Of a stretch of DNA of 64,000 nucleotides, positions 1 to 12,093 are shown one piece after another; position 1 is the first letter of the stretch, and each line of letters opens with the position of its first letter. The notes beneath the pieces were generated by a model. The model worked only from the letters and a program-made list of their open reading frames with translations, was not told the origin of the DNA and searched no databases. The DNA is taken from NCBI RefSeq assembly GCF_001949145.1, contig NW_019091416.1:2546951-2610950 (forward strand), given 5' to 3'. The translations under genes were made by a program, and so were the position numbers. Origin of the DNA: Acanthaster planci (Eukaryota > Echinodermata > Asteroidea > Valvatida > Acanthasteridae).

Positions 1-540
1 TTTGGTGGTGGTGGTGGTGGGGATCCCTACGGTCTGGAGGGGTAACCGTAAACCAGAATTAGGTAAGAATAGGTTACCCAAACTGCTATAAGGTGAGCCA
101 AGCTGCAGCATTAAAGGTCTTTAAGTCTTTGTCATAGTCTCTCTTCAGGCTGCAATTTTATGAATTGAATATCCCGAATTTGAACATTGAAGCCCGAGTG
201 CACCATCATTTCTCATATCACAGAAACGGTGGCGCAATTTTCAAAATGCAGACAGCCTCTGTAGAAGCTGCAGTTCATTTGCTTTCAGCACCTCCTTGAC
301 AAGGTTTACACCCCCCAGTGCCCCCCCCCCCACAAATCTCACCTTTGTTACTGTACGGCTCAGAAACATCAAACAATTGATAGTGTCCAACGGCAATGAT
401 TTAAACCAGCTGTGGAGCTCATGATGCAGTTGTAGATGAAGTCGAAGCTAAGATTTGAAAAAACGTATCGTTATTCCATAAAGTTCTGTGCCGATTCACC
501 AGTTCATTTTGTCAGAATTCTCATTCCGTTTCCATTTCAG

Positions 541-609
541 GATTTGGAGTACCGATCTAGATTGGAAGAGCTGGCACAGAAACTCTACGACCTCAGCCAT
601 CCACAGTAG
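541..609 (+). CDS. Possible last coding exon of a gene entering from the left
   Basis: A good splice acceptor (pyrimidine-rich tract, then TTTCAG ending at 540) is followed by 22 codons and a TAG stop at 607-609. In the phase that looks most protein-like it reads DLEYRSRLEELAQ, then KLYDLSHPQ, an acidic and leucine-rich coiled-coil-like tail. At the very left edge, bases 1-48 can be read as a glycine-rich peptide ending DPYGLEG and a TAA stop. That could be an alternative end of the same gene, or chance translation of a GGT repeat. I do not recognise the protein. The phase of the exon cannot be fixed without the upstream exon, so this could be a false exon. Confidence 0.3.
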   Translation, partial: DLEYRSRLEELAQKLYDLSHPQ

Positions 610-3600
610 TCAAACTAATTCGTTTTCAATATTATTTCTGGCCACAATAATTTTGCCACTTACACATGCGCACAAAATTTCTGGTACACCCTTCAGCTAT
701 TACATGTTTATTCCCCCAGGTTTCTTGAGTAGGTGCTCTTGCACTATCAGAAACACTACATGTACATGTAGTTTGTTAAGCTCACAATACGAAAGGCTTT
801 GATGAACCTCGAGTTGTGGCTGTTTTCCAATACTCCACTTCGCCTCCGTCTCAGGCTTCGTTCCCAAAACCAATCCCCAATTGTGGGCCTGAAGCGTTTA
901 AATTACATTGGATTACCGTAATTGTTGGCTCTCTCGCATCTTATTTGACATGTTTGACGTTCTGTGGCACTATTAGACTGATTACTGCACTTACAGCTTC
1001 AAAGTCAGCTAGTAAAAAAACAGTTGAAGCCTGAGATGGAGCCGAAGTCGAGTATTGGAAAACGGCCCATGTGTAGTATGATCTTGGTGGCAGAATCCAT
1101 TATGGCACATTGTACAACTGTCATTATGTATGCATGAATACAGGTACTCATGGTTGGCAGTCACAGATGCATTGAACATGCATATATTTTGTTTAAAGTC
1201 ACACATTCTTTTAACTCATTTATTTCATTGGAAGTTGAGGATAGAACCGTAGAGTGGGAAGATTTAAGAGTATTTCAAGTGCGGTCATTGGTAGTGACCA
1301 GGGAGTGTGGAATGCAATAAATTAATTACTTTAGGTGTGTTTTTTTCAGCATTTCAAGATCAAGACTGAGTTAGATTGAGGATTGTGACCTACTTCGATA
1401 TTCTCCTGAGGAGTAAAACTTTACATTTGAATTATCTAACCTGAAAGTGATTCCTATGCAAATTTCTTATGGTTCAGTTGTAAACACCTTGTGGCACAAC
1501 CCAAGTAATTTATACTGAAATGTTTTTTAGTCATTCTTTTGTGTATAAAGCAATGCTGTGAGGACTCATTGACAAACAATCTTGACAGCCACACCATGTT
1601 TAAATTTTTCCCAATAAAAATCAGGGTCTATGATTATGTCAACTTTTTCCACTTTTAGGCATAATTGTGTAACGTTTATGTTCAGTTTTATGAAAATGTT
1701 CATTGATTGTTCATCCAGTATAATTTTATTGTATAACCAACGAACCACTTGTCAGGGAATTGTTGGGATGATTTTGTTAGGTTAGCGGAATAGATTTATA
1801 AAATTTTAGGGAAGCTGCAGTCTATTTTTTTCAAAAATGTTTCACCGTTGATGGAAACTTTCATTTGTTAGATGCTGAATATAGCATGCAAACTCTGTAG
1901 TGTTTAATCACCTTACAGTAGATTCATTTATGTGCAATTTTTAGTATGGAAACACTTGTACAATAAAGACATCTTTATGTACACAGTAGTTGGAAACATT
2001 TGAACATTTATTTTGTACATAGAAAAATAGTGTAATGTTGGAATAAAACAACTGCTTTTTATACAAAGTACAGGTATTGCATAATTATAATGGAATTTAC
2101 ACCATGTAATGAAATATTGTACAGTGTATACATTAGAATGCAATACATGTAGAATTGAAAATACATCTACGACTTGGAAATCAAACAACTGCATCTGTTC
2201 TGTGATGGTGTGTATGTCTTGTACAGTCATCTCTTGTTGCAACAAAATTGCAGGGGACAGACATATTACTTCGCTATAACCAGGACTTTGTTATAAGAGG
2301 AAGGGAACAAGAAACAAAAGAAGAAATCAACAAGTTGGGATTTGCAAAATTTACTCTGTCCAAAAGTATTGTTACAACTGTTCTTTATACTGGGAATCCA
2401 CTCTATATTTTTGTTCACTTTGTTTGCTTTACATTGTAAATCTACATGTATATGCCCCACACTCAATGCAATGTTGCTGTAACTTGGAGCAAACTTAAGT
2501 TCTGGAACAGTCCAATATGTTTGTACAGTTCTCACCCGCTGTGAACAACGTGTCGTAACTGAACTGTTCTATCACAGTGCAGCATCTTACCGTAAGGCTT
2601 AGGAGTATCTCAACAGTCTGTCTTTAGGGGATTCAGTAAAGAAATGCGTCAGTTTTTGAATAAGGTTATCATAGGTCAACATTTTGGACAAAAGGTGCAG
2701 TTGCCTTGCCTTGATCCTTTTCACTTCATCTACTCCTTGTTGCTCTGCATCATAGCATCCCATTGCTTCTTCATCCGTTGCCTGAGCACATTATCTTCAT
2801 TCCATTTACCTGAATGGACACAAATTGAAAAGGGGAACAAATCAGAAGTTTTGTTTCATATCTCATTTGGTTAGTTTTGAGGAAATGAGTTTTTCTTCGG
2901 TGTGATGAGACTGTGGGTGAATTCTATTCCTGGTTTTTTTGGAGGGGAGTTTGGTACACTGGGGTAGCTTCTCCTTGAGAACTAAATCCCTGGTGCAGAG
3001 GCATCCCTCTTCACATTTCAAAATGCCTACTGTGTGAATCGGCTCATATGGGGTCTATCCGCCTCGAGCAGAAGTGCTCCCTAATCGGTTGAAAAGAGCC
3101 GTGTTGGTTGGGAGTGTTCATTTTGTCGGTAGCGATGCAACCGTGACGTGTGCAACCATTTCCTAGTCATTCGTGAACCAGCTAAGTTCAGTTCCGACCA
3201 AAGGAGCCTTCTTTGCAAGAAAATAGCGCCCTCTCTTGGTCCAGCTTGCAGCCCATAGAATTGATTTAAGCACAGCAGACCTAGTTGTGTGCATTCTGGT
3301 GTACATGTATCACAGTCATGTCAGACATGCGTGCATTAAAGTACTATATGAATGCATGCACACATGGGTGCATTCTATTAAATTGGTGCATTTTTGCACG
3401 CGAGCTCAATATTGCCGTGGTCCCATACTCTGGACCTACTGCAGAACTTTGTATCTCAAACACTTGGGACTTGTGGCTTTCACCCCAAGCTATTTCATTC
3501 ACAAAAACCTCCGACTTGTGGGCCTATCTTGCATGGGGGCAGGCAGCTACATTTGGACCTGGTCTGTGCCCGGCATTTACTTCTGCTTGGGGAATTTCGG

Positions 3601-3882
3601 GGAGGGGACGGTGAAAAAAATTGACATAAAAACGTAGTGATCATAGGGCTATATCTTGAATGTCCAGCAAAACATACACAGCCATTCGCTTTCGGGGCAC
3701 CACCGGGCAGCGCTATCTCTCTCTAATGTGCACTGCTTTCTATGGGTGCATACTTGAGAAATGCAACCATATGCACCTGCAGCTGGACCATGCAGTGTGG
3801 CATTTCAGGAAAGCATGTGTTAAGTGCCCATGGGCGGGGTTAATTGGATCAGTCTTTACGACTGTAAATGGCAATGACTTAC
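610..3882. other. No gene seen; intergenic or 3' UTR sequence with one probable transposon fragment
   Basis: I find no convincing coding exon on either strand. The open frames here are short, lack recognisable protein sequence and have no paired splice sites. The sequence at about 2224-2310 resembles the end of a pogo/Tigger-like DNA transposon: TACAGTCATCTCTTGTTGCA, followed by repeated CGCTATAACC / GTTATAAGAGG words. I could not match its other end with certainty. The right part may hold the 3' UTR or further exons of the minus-strand gene starting at 4849. Confidence 0.4.
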
Positions 3883-4849
3883 TGTCAGCATTTCTTTGCA
3901 CCCCAAATGTGGGTGGATACGTCTCTGTGGATCTGGCGGGAACATCCTCAGTGTAGGAACTGGTGTTCAAGCTCTTGATATGGCTATGCGACACTCCGTT
4001 GAAAATGTCTTGCCTCAGTGCATTGCCCAGCGCGTCGTAGAGAGGCTCTGATTTGATCTCGATATGGACTGGCGATCGCGGAGCAGCAGTGCGGCGTCTC
4101 TCTGGCAGCCTTGCCTCTAGGGACTTGCGGAACTCCTCTTTATTTTCGAGGAGCTGGTCACACAGACTGTCCCCGTAGGTGTGCCTGATGTTGGGGGGTA
4201 TATAGAAAATCCCGGACCGCGCCTTATTATTAGGGGATTCCACAGGAGCAAGCCCATCGGTACCAGTCCTGCTTTTGGGCATTCCGCCCACGGTCGCAAA
4301 ACTCTTTCCTTTGTACGAAAACAAGCCTCCTTTTCCCAACACAGTCCCAGCCTGTTCAAACTTGGAGTTTGTCGCCGGCCGACGAAATCTGTCATAGTTA
4401 TAATCCATCTTCTGATCCAAGCCCAGTCTGTTGAATTGCTCCCCAAGGGCTATGTCGCGAGGGTTGTGTTTGACATCATTCTGGTACGGGCTGTAATGTC
4501 CCTTTGGGGTGAACGTGAGAGCGCCGTCCGGAATTGAGCCTTTGATGGTGTTCTCGTCAGGACTGAAGTGGATGGCATTCAGCTGGGTCTCCTCAAGGTT
4601 CCCTTTGGCATATTTAGCCTTGTGGATCTGCCTGTGTAATTCCTCTGCCTCAGCTCTCATGATGTCCTCCGCCTTGGGGTCTCTGTAAGGGGCCAACCTG
4701 TCCGGTTTGACGGGTTTGGGGAGCGGTTGAGCTCTCTCTGTCTCGGCCAAAGCCTTCTTGTCCTTGATCTCCACAACAGTACCAAACAGACTACGTGGGG
4801 CAACGGCTTTGGTACGCTTTGCTCTCAGATCCACTGCTGCTGCTGCCAT
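3883..4849 (-). CDS. Unrecognised basic protein, large exon (uncharacterised, possibly structural)
   Basis: A long minus-strand frame starts at an ATG in good Kozak context (AACATGG, 4849). It encodes about 322 residues up to a strong GTAAGT donor with its GT at 3882. If that donor is not used, the frame continues to a stop at 3740, giving 369 residues. Just upstream at 4877 a TTCTTCTTTAG acceptor indicates a spliced 5' leader. The N-terminus is alanine-rich and basic (MAAAAVDLRAKRTK). A charged stretch follows, with predicted helix around residues 55-85 (KAEDIMRAEAEELHRQIHKA). The rest is low in hydrophobics and rich in G, P, Y, R and K, including LGEQFNRLGLDQKMDYNYDR and PPNIRHTYGDSLCDQLLENK. 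No signal peptide or membrane segment is seen. I cannot assign a family. The short Pro/Gly/Tyr-rich motifs remind me of axonemal microtubule-associated proteins, but that is an impression, not a match. No downstream exon was found. Confidence 0.7.
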
Positions 4850-6958
4850 GTTGTTCACACTGTTCTCTCTTTTCACCTAAAGAAGAAGTAATTTAATCTG
4901 TCAGGCTGGGTCTATCACTCAAAATTAAATAACTGTGGTCCCTGCCATCCATTTCTTTTCTGAATGCAATGAACACAAGGGGGAAATTGCTGTCGTAAGA
5001 CAGGCCTTTTTGTGCTGCATTGGCATTGTATAATAAATAATATCAATGTTGGCTCAAAAAAGCTTTTAAAATACATGTTCTGGAGAGGTGAGAGTTCCAT
5101 CGCCCCCATCTGTCCATAATTTTCCCTTAGCAAGCATAAGTTGTGGGCCAAGTTACTAGGCCCAGGCCTACTTTATAACTGTTAGGTTTAGCAAGTGCAT
5201 TAGAAAGCCACAACAAATTTTGAAGGAAAATGTTGACGCATTTATGATTTGTTAACTTGTTTGAAAACAAACAAGTTAACATTTTTCAGACCAGTCATGC
5301 CAGTCTCATAGCGTGTGTGCACAAGTAAGTTGTCGAGTGATGTCCTAGTATGGAACTCCTTCCCGTTCGCTAAAAAGAGTAAGGCCAATGTAGGCCCTGT
5401 CAAGTGTCAGCATGACCAGTGAGCAGGTGAGTGTTCCAGAACAAGTAAACCATGTGAACGTTGTAAAAGAATCTTCCAAGTTCTACTTTTCTAGAATTCA
5501 CACACCGCGTTCGTTTCATTTTGTCCATTTAATTATTATCAAAGAGAAGAAAGTTTCTGATAGTTTACCAGTGTAAATATGCTATATTATATTTATAAAA
5601 CCGCAACATATCTCTCACTCCGCCAAATTCTCACGGGCATTTGGTGTCCCGTCTCCGCCGTGCTCGATCGAAGGAAGCGTGAAATTTAAGCCCGGGATGT
5701 AACCGAGTCTGCCGCGCTGTTGCTAGGATGTTGCTAAGGGAATCCCCATCCTCTGTCAACAAATATTTTCAATAATTTCTACAATCATGGTATTTTCAAC
5801 ACAAAAACAAATTTAATTTGAAAACGGCAGTTTATTCTAAATATTTACATTTTGCTTCTGACAAGGAAAAAATCCATCTAATTTCTCTTTAGGAAATGTA
5901 AGGAAAAAGCTAAAGTCTAGTATCCTGTGTCTTGCGGTGCACTGTACCAATACTATGGTTGACCGTGACTAGACTGACATGACAGCGCGCGGTGCGCGCG
6001 CTATCGCAAGCCCACACAACTCGAAAAGGGCAAGTCCGTGCACGTCAAGCCTACTGCACTTTTCTGTCTTGGTAATGCTAATGGTAAGTCGGAAATTCTT
6101 GCAGAATGTCTTGGTTTGTCGGCAAGGTGTTGATACAGATATTGATAATGGACCCATTGTGATCAATTGAAGTAACCAGAATAGTTTTGAGTGTGGTTGC
6201 TCAATTTTTTTCCTTTTGACTTGAGCCTTTCAATTTTTATGGGCAATCATTGTAGCGCCCTCTATTGGTGAAATGAAAAATATTTAGATAGTTATCACAA
6301 GTTTCCAACTGTCATGACTGCAAATTTTTTCATAGGTTTTCTTGTATTGTTACTATGAAACGTTTCATACGGAAAATAAAGTGAAAGTGAAGTGACATGC
6401 TGGAACACGTCTGATATTCCTATGATTGGTTTTCATTGTAAGTTTACCAAAATTGTTGTTTTATCATGGCTCAAAATATCAAATGAATGGGTCAGTGCGG
6501 ACATCCGGGAGTTTCACAAACTTGCTGATAGCAACCACACTGCGCCTATGAAAACAACCGCAACGAGCGCGCGCATACGTACTGATCAAAGAAAAGATTG
6601 TGTAACCCGATCCTCGGACTGGTGGGTGTGTGGGTACGTTGCCATGGTCACTGTTTTCACCAGTGCGGTACCTGCCACTTTGCGAGAATCCTGGATGTCT
6701 GCGCTGCCCTGTACTGTAGGCCCGAGACTGACACCGCTTAATATGAACACCTTATATGCAAACCATTACAACTATACGAGATTGGTCTGAAAAAAACCAA
6801 ACTCAGGTCACATGTCTGCTGGGGAGGACTATTCACCTTATAAGCCCTGTTTCATTAAAATGGTTAAATTTACTAGTATTTCTCCCATCTACTGCTATAC
6901 TGAGTTGCTTTGACTCTATGAAATGCCTTTTAAAAACATTTAGACGTGGTCAGGTGAT

Positions 6959-6990
6959 AACTTGGACTCTACGAATCAAGAGTCCAAGTT
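6959..6990. repeat. Perfect 12-bp stem hairpin
   Basis: AACTTGGACTCT is followed by eight bases and then its exact complement AGAGTCCAAGTT. No gene covers it. It may be a relic of a small foldback transposon, and it sits just left of another inverted repeat. Confidence 0.6.
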
Positions 6991-7000
6991 ACTCGATCAG

Positions 7001-7185
7001 TCATCGATGTCAGCATGACCAATCACAGTGCGGCCCTTGTCTTTTTCTTCTTGTTTTATTGTCACCTACAAATGGAAGCTGAGCTATGATTGCCTAATCA
7101 CATCTATACTAATGACTAATATGGAACAGGCAACAGGAGATAGGAGCTGCATTGTGATTGGTCAAGCTGTCATACTACTGACAAT
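7001..7185. mobile_element. Probable short inverted-repeat transposon (MITE-like)
   Basis: The arms around 7009-7031 (GTCAGCATGACCAATCACAG) and 7150-7174 (containing TTGTGATTGGTCAA) are inverted copies differing at only a few positions. They enclose about 120 bp without coding potential. The layout fits a miniature inverted-repeat element. Exact ends and target duplication are not clear. Confidence 0.45.
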
Positions 7186-7583
7186 GATGAGATAGAACAT
7201 TGTACATGCTGTCGTGTACATTCCTTTTTTAAGATTGAAAAGTTGTTTTTACCAGCTTAATGTGCTCATGCACTGTGTTATTTTAGATACCAGCTGGCTC
7301 ATCCAACCTATTACGACTATTGCAGAGTGTGTGGAACATGTTGACGTTGATTCAAGCATTTTTAGAATCCCTAAAGATGAATGCACACGTAGATGCATGC
7401 ATCCACCCAGAAGTCAGTTGCAGTGGCTTTGGTGTGGAACGTATGTTTACACTTTTCTGACCAGCACTCAACTTTAGATATGCGTATCATTCTGGGATGT
7501 ACAAGGTTTAAAACCGATGTTTTATTTTATCTATTTTTTGTTCAGTTTAAAGCACTCGTGGACTAAAATTGAATTTGAGCAAG

Positions 7584-9239
7584 ATGGCCTTTCGGTTGAG
7601 GGTGCTAACAAGTGCCTTGTTGTCTGCAAGGCAATGTCAGCTTAGGTTGGTGACTCCATCAGCCATGACGGGAATCATGAACAATGCAGTTGCAGGGCAA
7701 CGCAGGTAAGACTTCTTCACTGTCACTGTTCATACGCAATCTGCTACTCTTCAATAGAAAAAAAATTTATATTGTTCTTATTGGTGTTTTGGGGCCTTGA
7801 ATGGTTTTAGCCTTGTTTGTAGTGGTGAAGTGGCTTCCATGCAGAAGAATGTTAAACTTGAGCGGACCTTGTCTAGTAGTAGTAGAACTTAGTCCATGTG
7901 ACTTGTTATGCATCATTATTCTTAACCTTTTGCCTCTTTTTCCCCATGTAAATCCACGGACTCTATTACCTCAGCATTGTGGGTAAGGAATCCTGCTTAG
8001 TGCCAGAGTGCAATAGCCAGTAAATTAAAGTGAGGGACTTTCTCACAGAGTTTATGTCACAATCCAACGCAAGTCATCAACTGTCCCTAGATGAAACAGC
8101 CTCACAGGGTCCAAGTCTGCCGGCCACCAGTATCCCGTGGTAAAATGTGACTGTTTGAATTTTGTGCGCGATGTCATCATTCACCAGTACTGGCTCGTTA
8201 AGTGTCGGAATCGGCGGTTATACTGTGGCTTATGTCTAGCCAGTACATTCTTGTATGGTTAACCAAAGTGTGACATTAGTTGCCATTGTGTTGGTTCTAC
8301 AGATTGACAAGTCAACTGAAACATCTCTTGCAAAAGCAGAGGCTCAAAATTACAATTTTGGGTTTCCAGCTTGTGAGGAATAAGGAGATAAGCAGTAATC
8401 TCAGATGTTTAAGCCTTGATGTGTGTTTGATTTTTTTTTCAGGCACCTTTCATCTGCAGATTCTCCTCCCTATGAAGAGTTCACTGTACAGAGTACCGAG
8501 GATTTTAATCAGAAAGTTATTAACAGCAAAATGCCAACAGTAGTCGACTTCTATGCAACGTGAGTGCATTGTGTAATCCCTGTCACAGTAATATTGTCAA
8601 CAAGCTCTGGAGCTGTAGATTTCTCAAAACTTTTTTGGTGCTTTTTAAAAGATTCTGTGTTTTGGATTTATTGCTCAAATGTGAACCTGTGCCTCCAAAT
8701 GCAACACCACCAAAGTGAAAGAAAACATTTTCAAATATAAACATGACTGGGTTTATTGTTGGACTAAAGTTCTCTAAAAAGATTTTTTTATGAATCCTAT
8801 CACCCTCGTCACCCCCCAAAACAAAAGTGTGGAAGGTAACATGATGTCGGACATAAGATAAGTGCAGATATGTGTTTTCCACCTTGCCAGGACATAAAAT
8901 AACTTTCAGATTTCTTATGTCATGACAGTACAGAAATAATAGGTGAGACAGATTCACATTGAAACAATTCACCAACTTGGATATTCGTTATTTCTATTCA
9001 GATGGTGCAAACCGTGCAAAGCCTTAACCCCGAGACTCCACGAGGTCCTGTCGGAGCGGCCAGGGCGAGTCCAGCTGGCCAAAGTGGACGTTGACCAGCA
9101 CACGGACCTGGCCATGGACTATGATGTCAGCTCCATCCCCAAGGTGGTGATGTTCAAAGAGGGGAAGGTGGCCGGCGAGTTTGTGGGCCTGATGGAGAAA
9201 GACAAGATTGAGAGCTTCATTGATAGGCTCACATTATAG
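7584..9239 (+). CDS. TXN2: Mitochondrial thioredoxin (thioredoxin 2)
   Basis: Three coding exons, 7584-7705, 8443-8559 and 9002-9239, join in frame with GT-AG introns to give 158 residues (human TXN2 has 166). The first exon encodes an Arg-rich, acid-free presequence (MAFRLRVLTSALLSARQCQL) typical of mitochondrial import. The thioredoxin fold begins near residue 50. The strand VVDFYAT leads into the redox motif WCKPC, encoded across the exon 2/3 junction. AKVDVDQHTDLAMDYDV and the cis-proline segment SSIPKVVMF follow, then FVGLMEKDKIESFIDRL at the C-terminus. It reduces disulfides in the matrix, where the family is recycled by thioredoxin reductase 2 and feeds peroxiredoxin 3. The CXXC contains Lys where human TXN2 has Gly. 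An acceptor at 7545 shows that the leader is spliced. The first AATAAA downstream is at 10270-10275. Confidence 0.93.
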
Positions 9240-12055
9240 CACTCTTTTTTGGAGGGATGAAAATGGATTCCATTTGGGTACTTGGGAGAAGAGGTATTTA
9301 AGGTCATGCATAAAAACTTGAGGGGAGGGCGTTTTGCCATGTGCTTTCTGTCTTGGCCAAATTCAGGGGCCAATTTCAAAGAGATAAGGCCGCACTCGAA
9401 TGTCTAGAGCTAACTCTGGGTTTTCACTCCATTGGAAATGTGCGGAGACGTGCTGACAGACCTAGCTGTATCTATGGAAGCCCATTTGGGACACAGCTAA
9501 AGCTCAGATATATATATTTAAAGGAAAGCCATTTTGATCATGTTCCCAGACTCTTATTCATTGTAATCTGGTCAGTGGGGTGATGGCAGACTATTATTAG
9601 TTCCATGACTCCCTCTTTTTTTTGTTACTGTTGCTTAAAGCATTTAGACATTATTAATCACAAATTTTAATGTTCATCAGCATAAATAACATTATTCTGT
9701 AATGAACTTTTATTTTGTTCCTTTCACTTTTATCCTCTGGTTCCCAAACTAAAAAAAAATTTACCTCACTTTCCATTCAACATGGCCTACTTATGAAGAA
9801 GGCCAATATTTGCATAGCACTACAGATGTTTGCTTAGCAAGAACAGGTCACCAGCCACAGAGTCGTGGCATAAATATCGCTTGTGATTGATACTCTGCCG
9901 ATTTTTTTTTTGGGCTCAGCGTAAATTGTAAAGCTGCTCTGTGATTGTTTTCAACTGGGTCCTACGCACGGGTTGCACAGTGTACATACGTGTGACTGCC
10001 CACCAACAAACTCTGCTCCAAATCTCAGCACTTCTTTCTGCTCCGGTCCAAAGAACGGACAAGTTTGACTAGATCTGCCTGCATGGTTTCATCATATTCC
10101 TTCTTCTGCCGCAAGAGGAGAACCACTCTCTGCTTGCAGTCAGTAGTACAATGTAATCTCTCCATCTAAGAGGTTTTCCATCCATGGGTCTATTTAAGAA
10201 ATAATACAGGTTTCTTAGCCCCTCCCCCAACTGTAATTTGATTCTAAAGTTACTGTGTGTGCATGTCTTAATAAATCAGTAAATTAACTCTTTGCACAAG
10301 TTTTCTTTAATATGTTGGTGATCATTTCACTTTTGAGCACCTGTTCTTACATTTGGCAGACTAGTTTAGTTAAGTAAGTCTTGTAGTGCTGAGTGCTGCA
10401 GTAGCAAGAACTAGCAAGAACCCTACCGTTTCTGGGAAATTATTATGCAGGTGAAGGTGACCGAGTTTGATGGTAACATTTTTTTTTATGACGTTTACCA
10501 TGAGATCACATTCTTTGCTTCTTCAGCTCGTTTTCGGCAAAGTATATTCAGCTAATAGTGCGGTAAAATAATCAGAGTTGGCTTCACTTGACAAATATTC
10601 ACAAGCAAAGTATTAAGTGGGGAATTTATAGAGTGGAATAAAGAGGAATGATATGCTGAACCTTCTTTTTCTGGTCAGCTACATAATTTGATTGATGCTA
10701 AACATAAAAACCTGATGTTTTTCATGCTTTTGTCATGCCAAATTCCATTGAAGAGTTGGAAATTGCCCGAAAAGAAATATTAAAAGGGATGTGGGGAAGG
10801 TCTTATTTGAGCATTTCATGAGTTTCAACCTGAATGATACAAAGGAAGGCTGAATTTATACTGACATCAATACATGCAAAAAGTTTATAATGGTTAAGGT
10901 AGTAGCCCCCCCAAATCAAGGGTGTTTCAAATGTGTTTCAAGTGAAGTTTCTGGAATCGTGTTACATGAATAATTACGATGACAATAAATGTTTCAACAA
11001 TAATTGTGAAAGTAGAAACTGTAAATTGCCATTTTAAAATTCTTTGTGTGGATAGTAAACAGGCGAATAAAGGAATTTTATTGAATAGTATTAGAGCCGT
11101 CGTAGATGTTTTCCTCTTTAGCGGAGTGGATTGCTTTCCAGTGGTATTTTGGCTGATTTTATGTTCTTTTATGCATGTACAGTGCGATTCTATCTTATGG
11201 CATACATCCTCGATCAGTAATTCCCATAAATTATTTGCACAGTAGGCATTGACGCAACGGGGGTGAAATTTGGAACCAAGCAGCCCACATTTTTTGAATG
11301 GGACATCGTAAGCAAACGATTTGCAACCTGCATATGGTGGTGTGCGGTACTTGTGCGCACTTCGATTTACATGTACAAAAAGAGCAGGTGGTGCACTCGC
11401 ATCGGCCCCGCCGGGGGCGGCGGGCCCCACTGCCCCGCTATTGAATGAAAGTAATTGGTTTCAAATTACAAGAACTATACAAGTATAATGACGCACATTT
11501 TTGAACAATTTTCATAACTCACATTTTCAAATCCATTTCAGGAATCGATAAACTAGGCACAAGAAATAGGGCCCTACAGTTTAGAAATCGAAAATCTTAA
11601 ATACGTGTACATGTATACGCACACTGCTGCACGCTTCAGTGATGGAAGTGATGGAAAAGTCTGAGTGAGGGAATATCTTTTTTTTTCTTTTTTTTTTTTA
11701 AATACATGTAGCAGAGTCTTTCTCACAGATAACCCAGAAAGGCTCTGGTTGGATGAAAAATGCCTGAGCCAGAAAACTAGTAACTAGCTCAGGCGTCGAA
11801 CTGGGTTCTTTGCGCCTATTTAATCTCTCTGAATTTTTTGCTCATTAAAAAGCCAAGTTTTGCGAAAGGAACATGAACTTGTATGCTGTCGATCAAAAAG
11901 TATGTTTCTCATTTAAAATTCAATTTCAGACACGAAGTTTAGAGACGCAGGTTAAATTGTGACGAAGCCAAGGGCACGCAAGTGGTGGAAAACCTCTGAA
12001 ATCTCCAAGCTCCATCATATAGGTGGCGCCGTTCATTTCTTTTCTGGTGACGTGA
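9240..12055. other. TXN2 3' UTR and TXN2-RPS2 intergenic sequence
   Basis: No coding exon is supported. The likely TXN2 polyadenylation signal AATAAA is at 10270-10275, implying a 3' UTR of about 1 kb. Beyond that the sequence is AT-rich with simple runs, such as a T-rich stretch near 11680-11700, and a GC-rich patch at 11397-11442 that reads through in several frames but shows no protein similarity I recognise. Confidence 0.5.
10270..10275 (+). terminator. Polyadenylation signal AATAAA, probably TXN2
   Basis: This is the first canonical AATAAA on the plus strand after the TXN2 stop, about 1.03 kb downstream, followed by T- and GT-rich sequence. Assignment to TXN2 is by position only. Confidence 0.45.
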
Positions 12056-12093
12056 TCTTTTTTACCCAGAGTTCCTTCTCCTTTACACATCAC
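12040..12093 (+). promoter_or_regulatory. Likely RPS2 core promoter and TOP leader exon
   Basis: TGGTGACGTGAT (CRE/ATF-like) precedes a C followed by a T tract (CTTTTTTACCC at about 12057). A short pyrimidine-rich leader then ends in a strong donor, CAC|GTAAGT, at 12094. A cytosine-start pyrimidine tract is the 5' TOP signature of ribosomal protein mRNAs, which links translation to mTOR. RPS2 coding begins right after an acceptor at 13347 (TCTGCAG|CAATGG), so an upstream leader exon is required and this one fits. The 1.25-kb intron linking them is inferred, not shown. Confidence 0.45.

Larger units (their letters stand above)
4877..7545. other. Divergent intergenic region holding the leaders/promoters of the 4849(-) gene and TXN2(+)
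   Basis: No coding exon is supported. The region should contain the leader exon of the minus-strand gene (its acceptor lies at 4877) and the leader exon of TXN2 (acceptor at 7545). GTTGCTAGGATGTTGCTAAG at about 5718 contains two direct half-sites of the RFX X-box type. GTTGCCATGGTCAC at 6638-6651 is one mismatch from a full X-box. Two inverted-repeat structures at 6959-6990 and about 7001-7185 are listed separately. Confidence 0.4.

Noticed and set aside
3236-3637. 133-codon plus-strand frame
   Set aside because: Three overlapping frames are open here, none with recognisable protein sequence, usable splice sites or a good start.
4850-4877. GTG start nine codons upstream of the ATG for the unrecognised gene
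   Set aside because: It lies immediately after a splice acceptor and is not an ATG. The downstream ATG has a good Kozak context.
11263-11448. GC-rich frame ending in a Gly-rich stretch, with a minus-strand frame opposite
   Set aside because: Low-complexity GC patch without splice signals or protein similarity.
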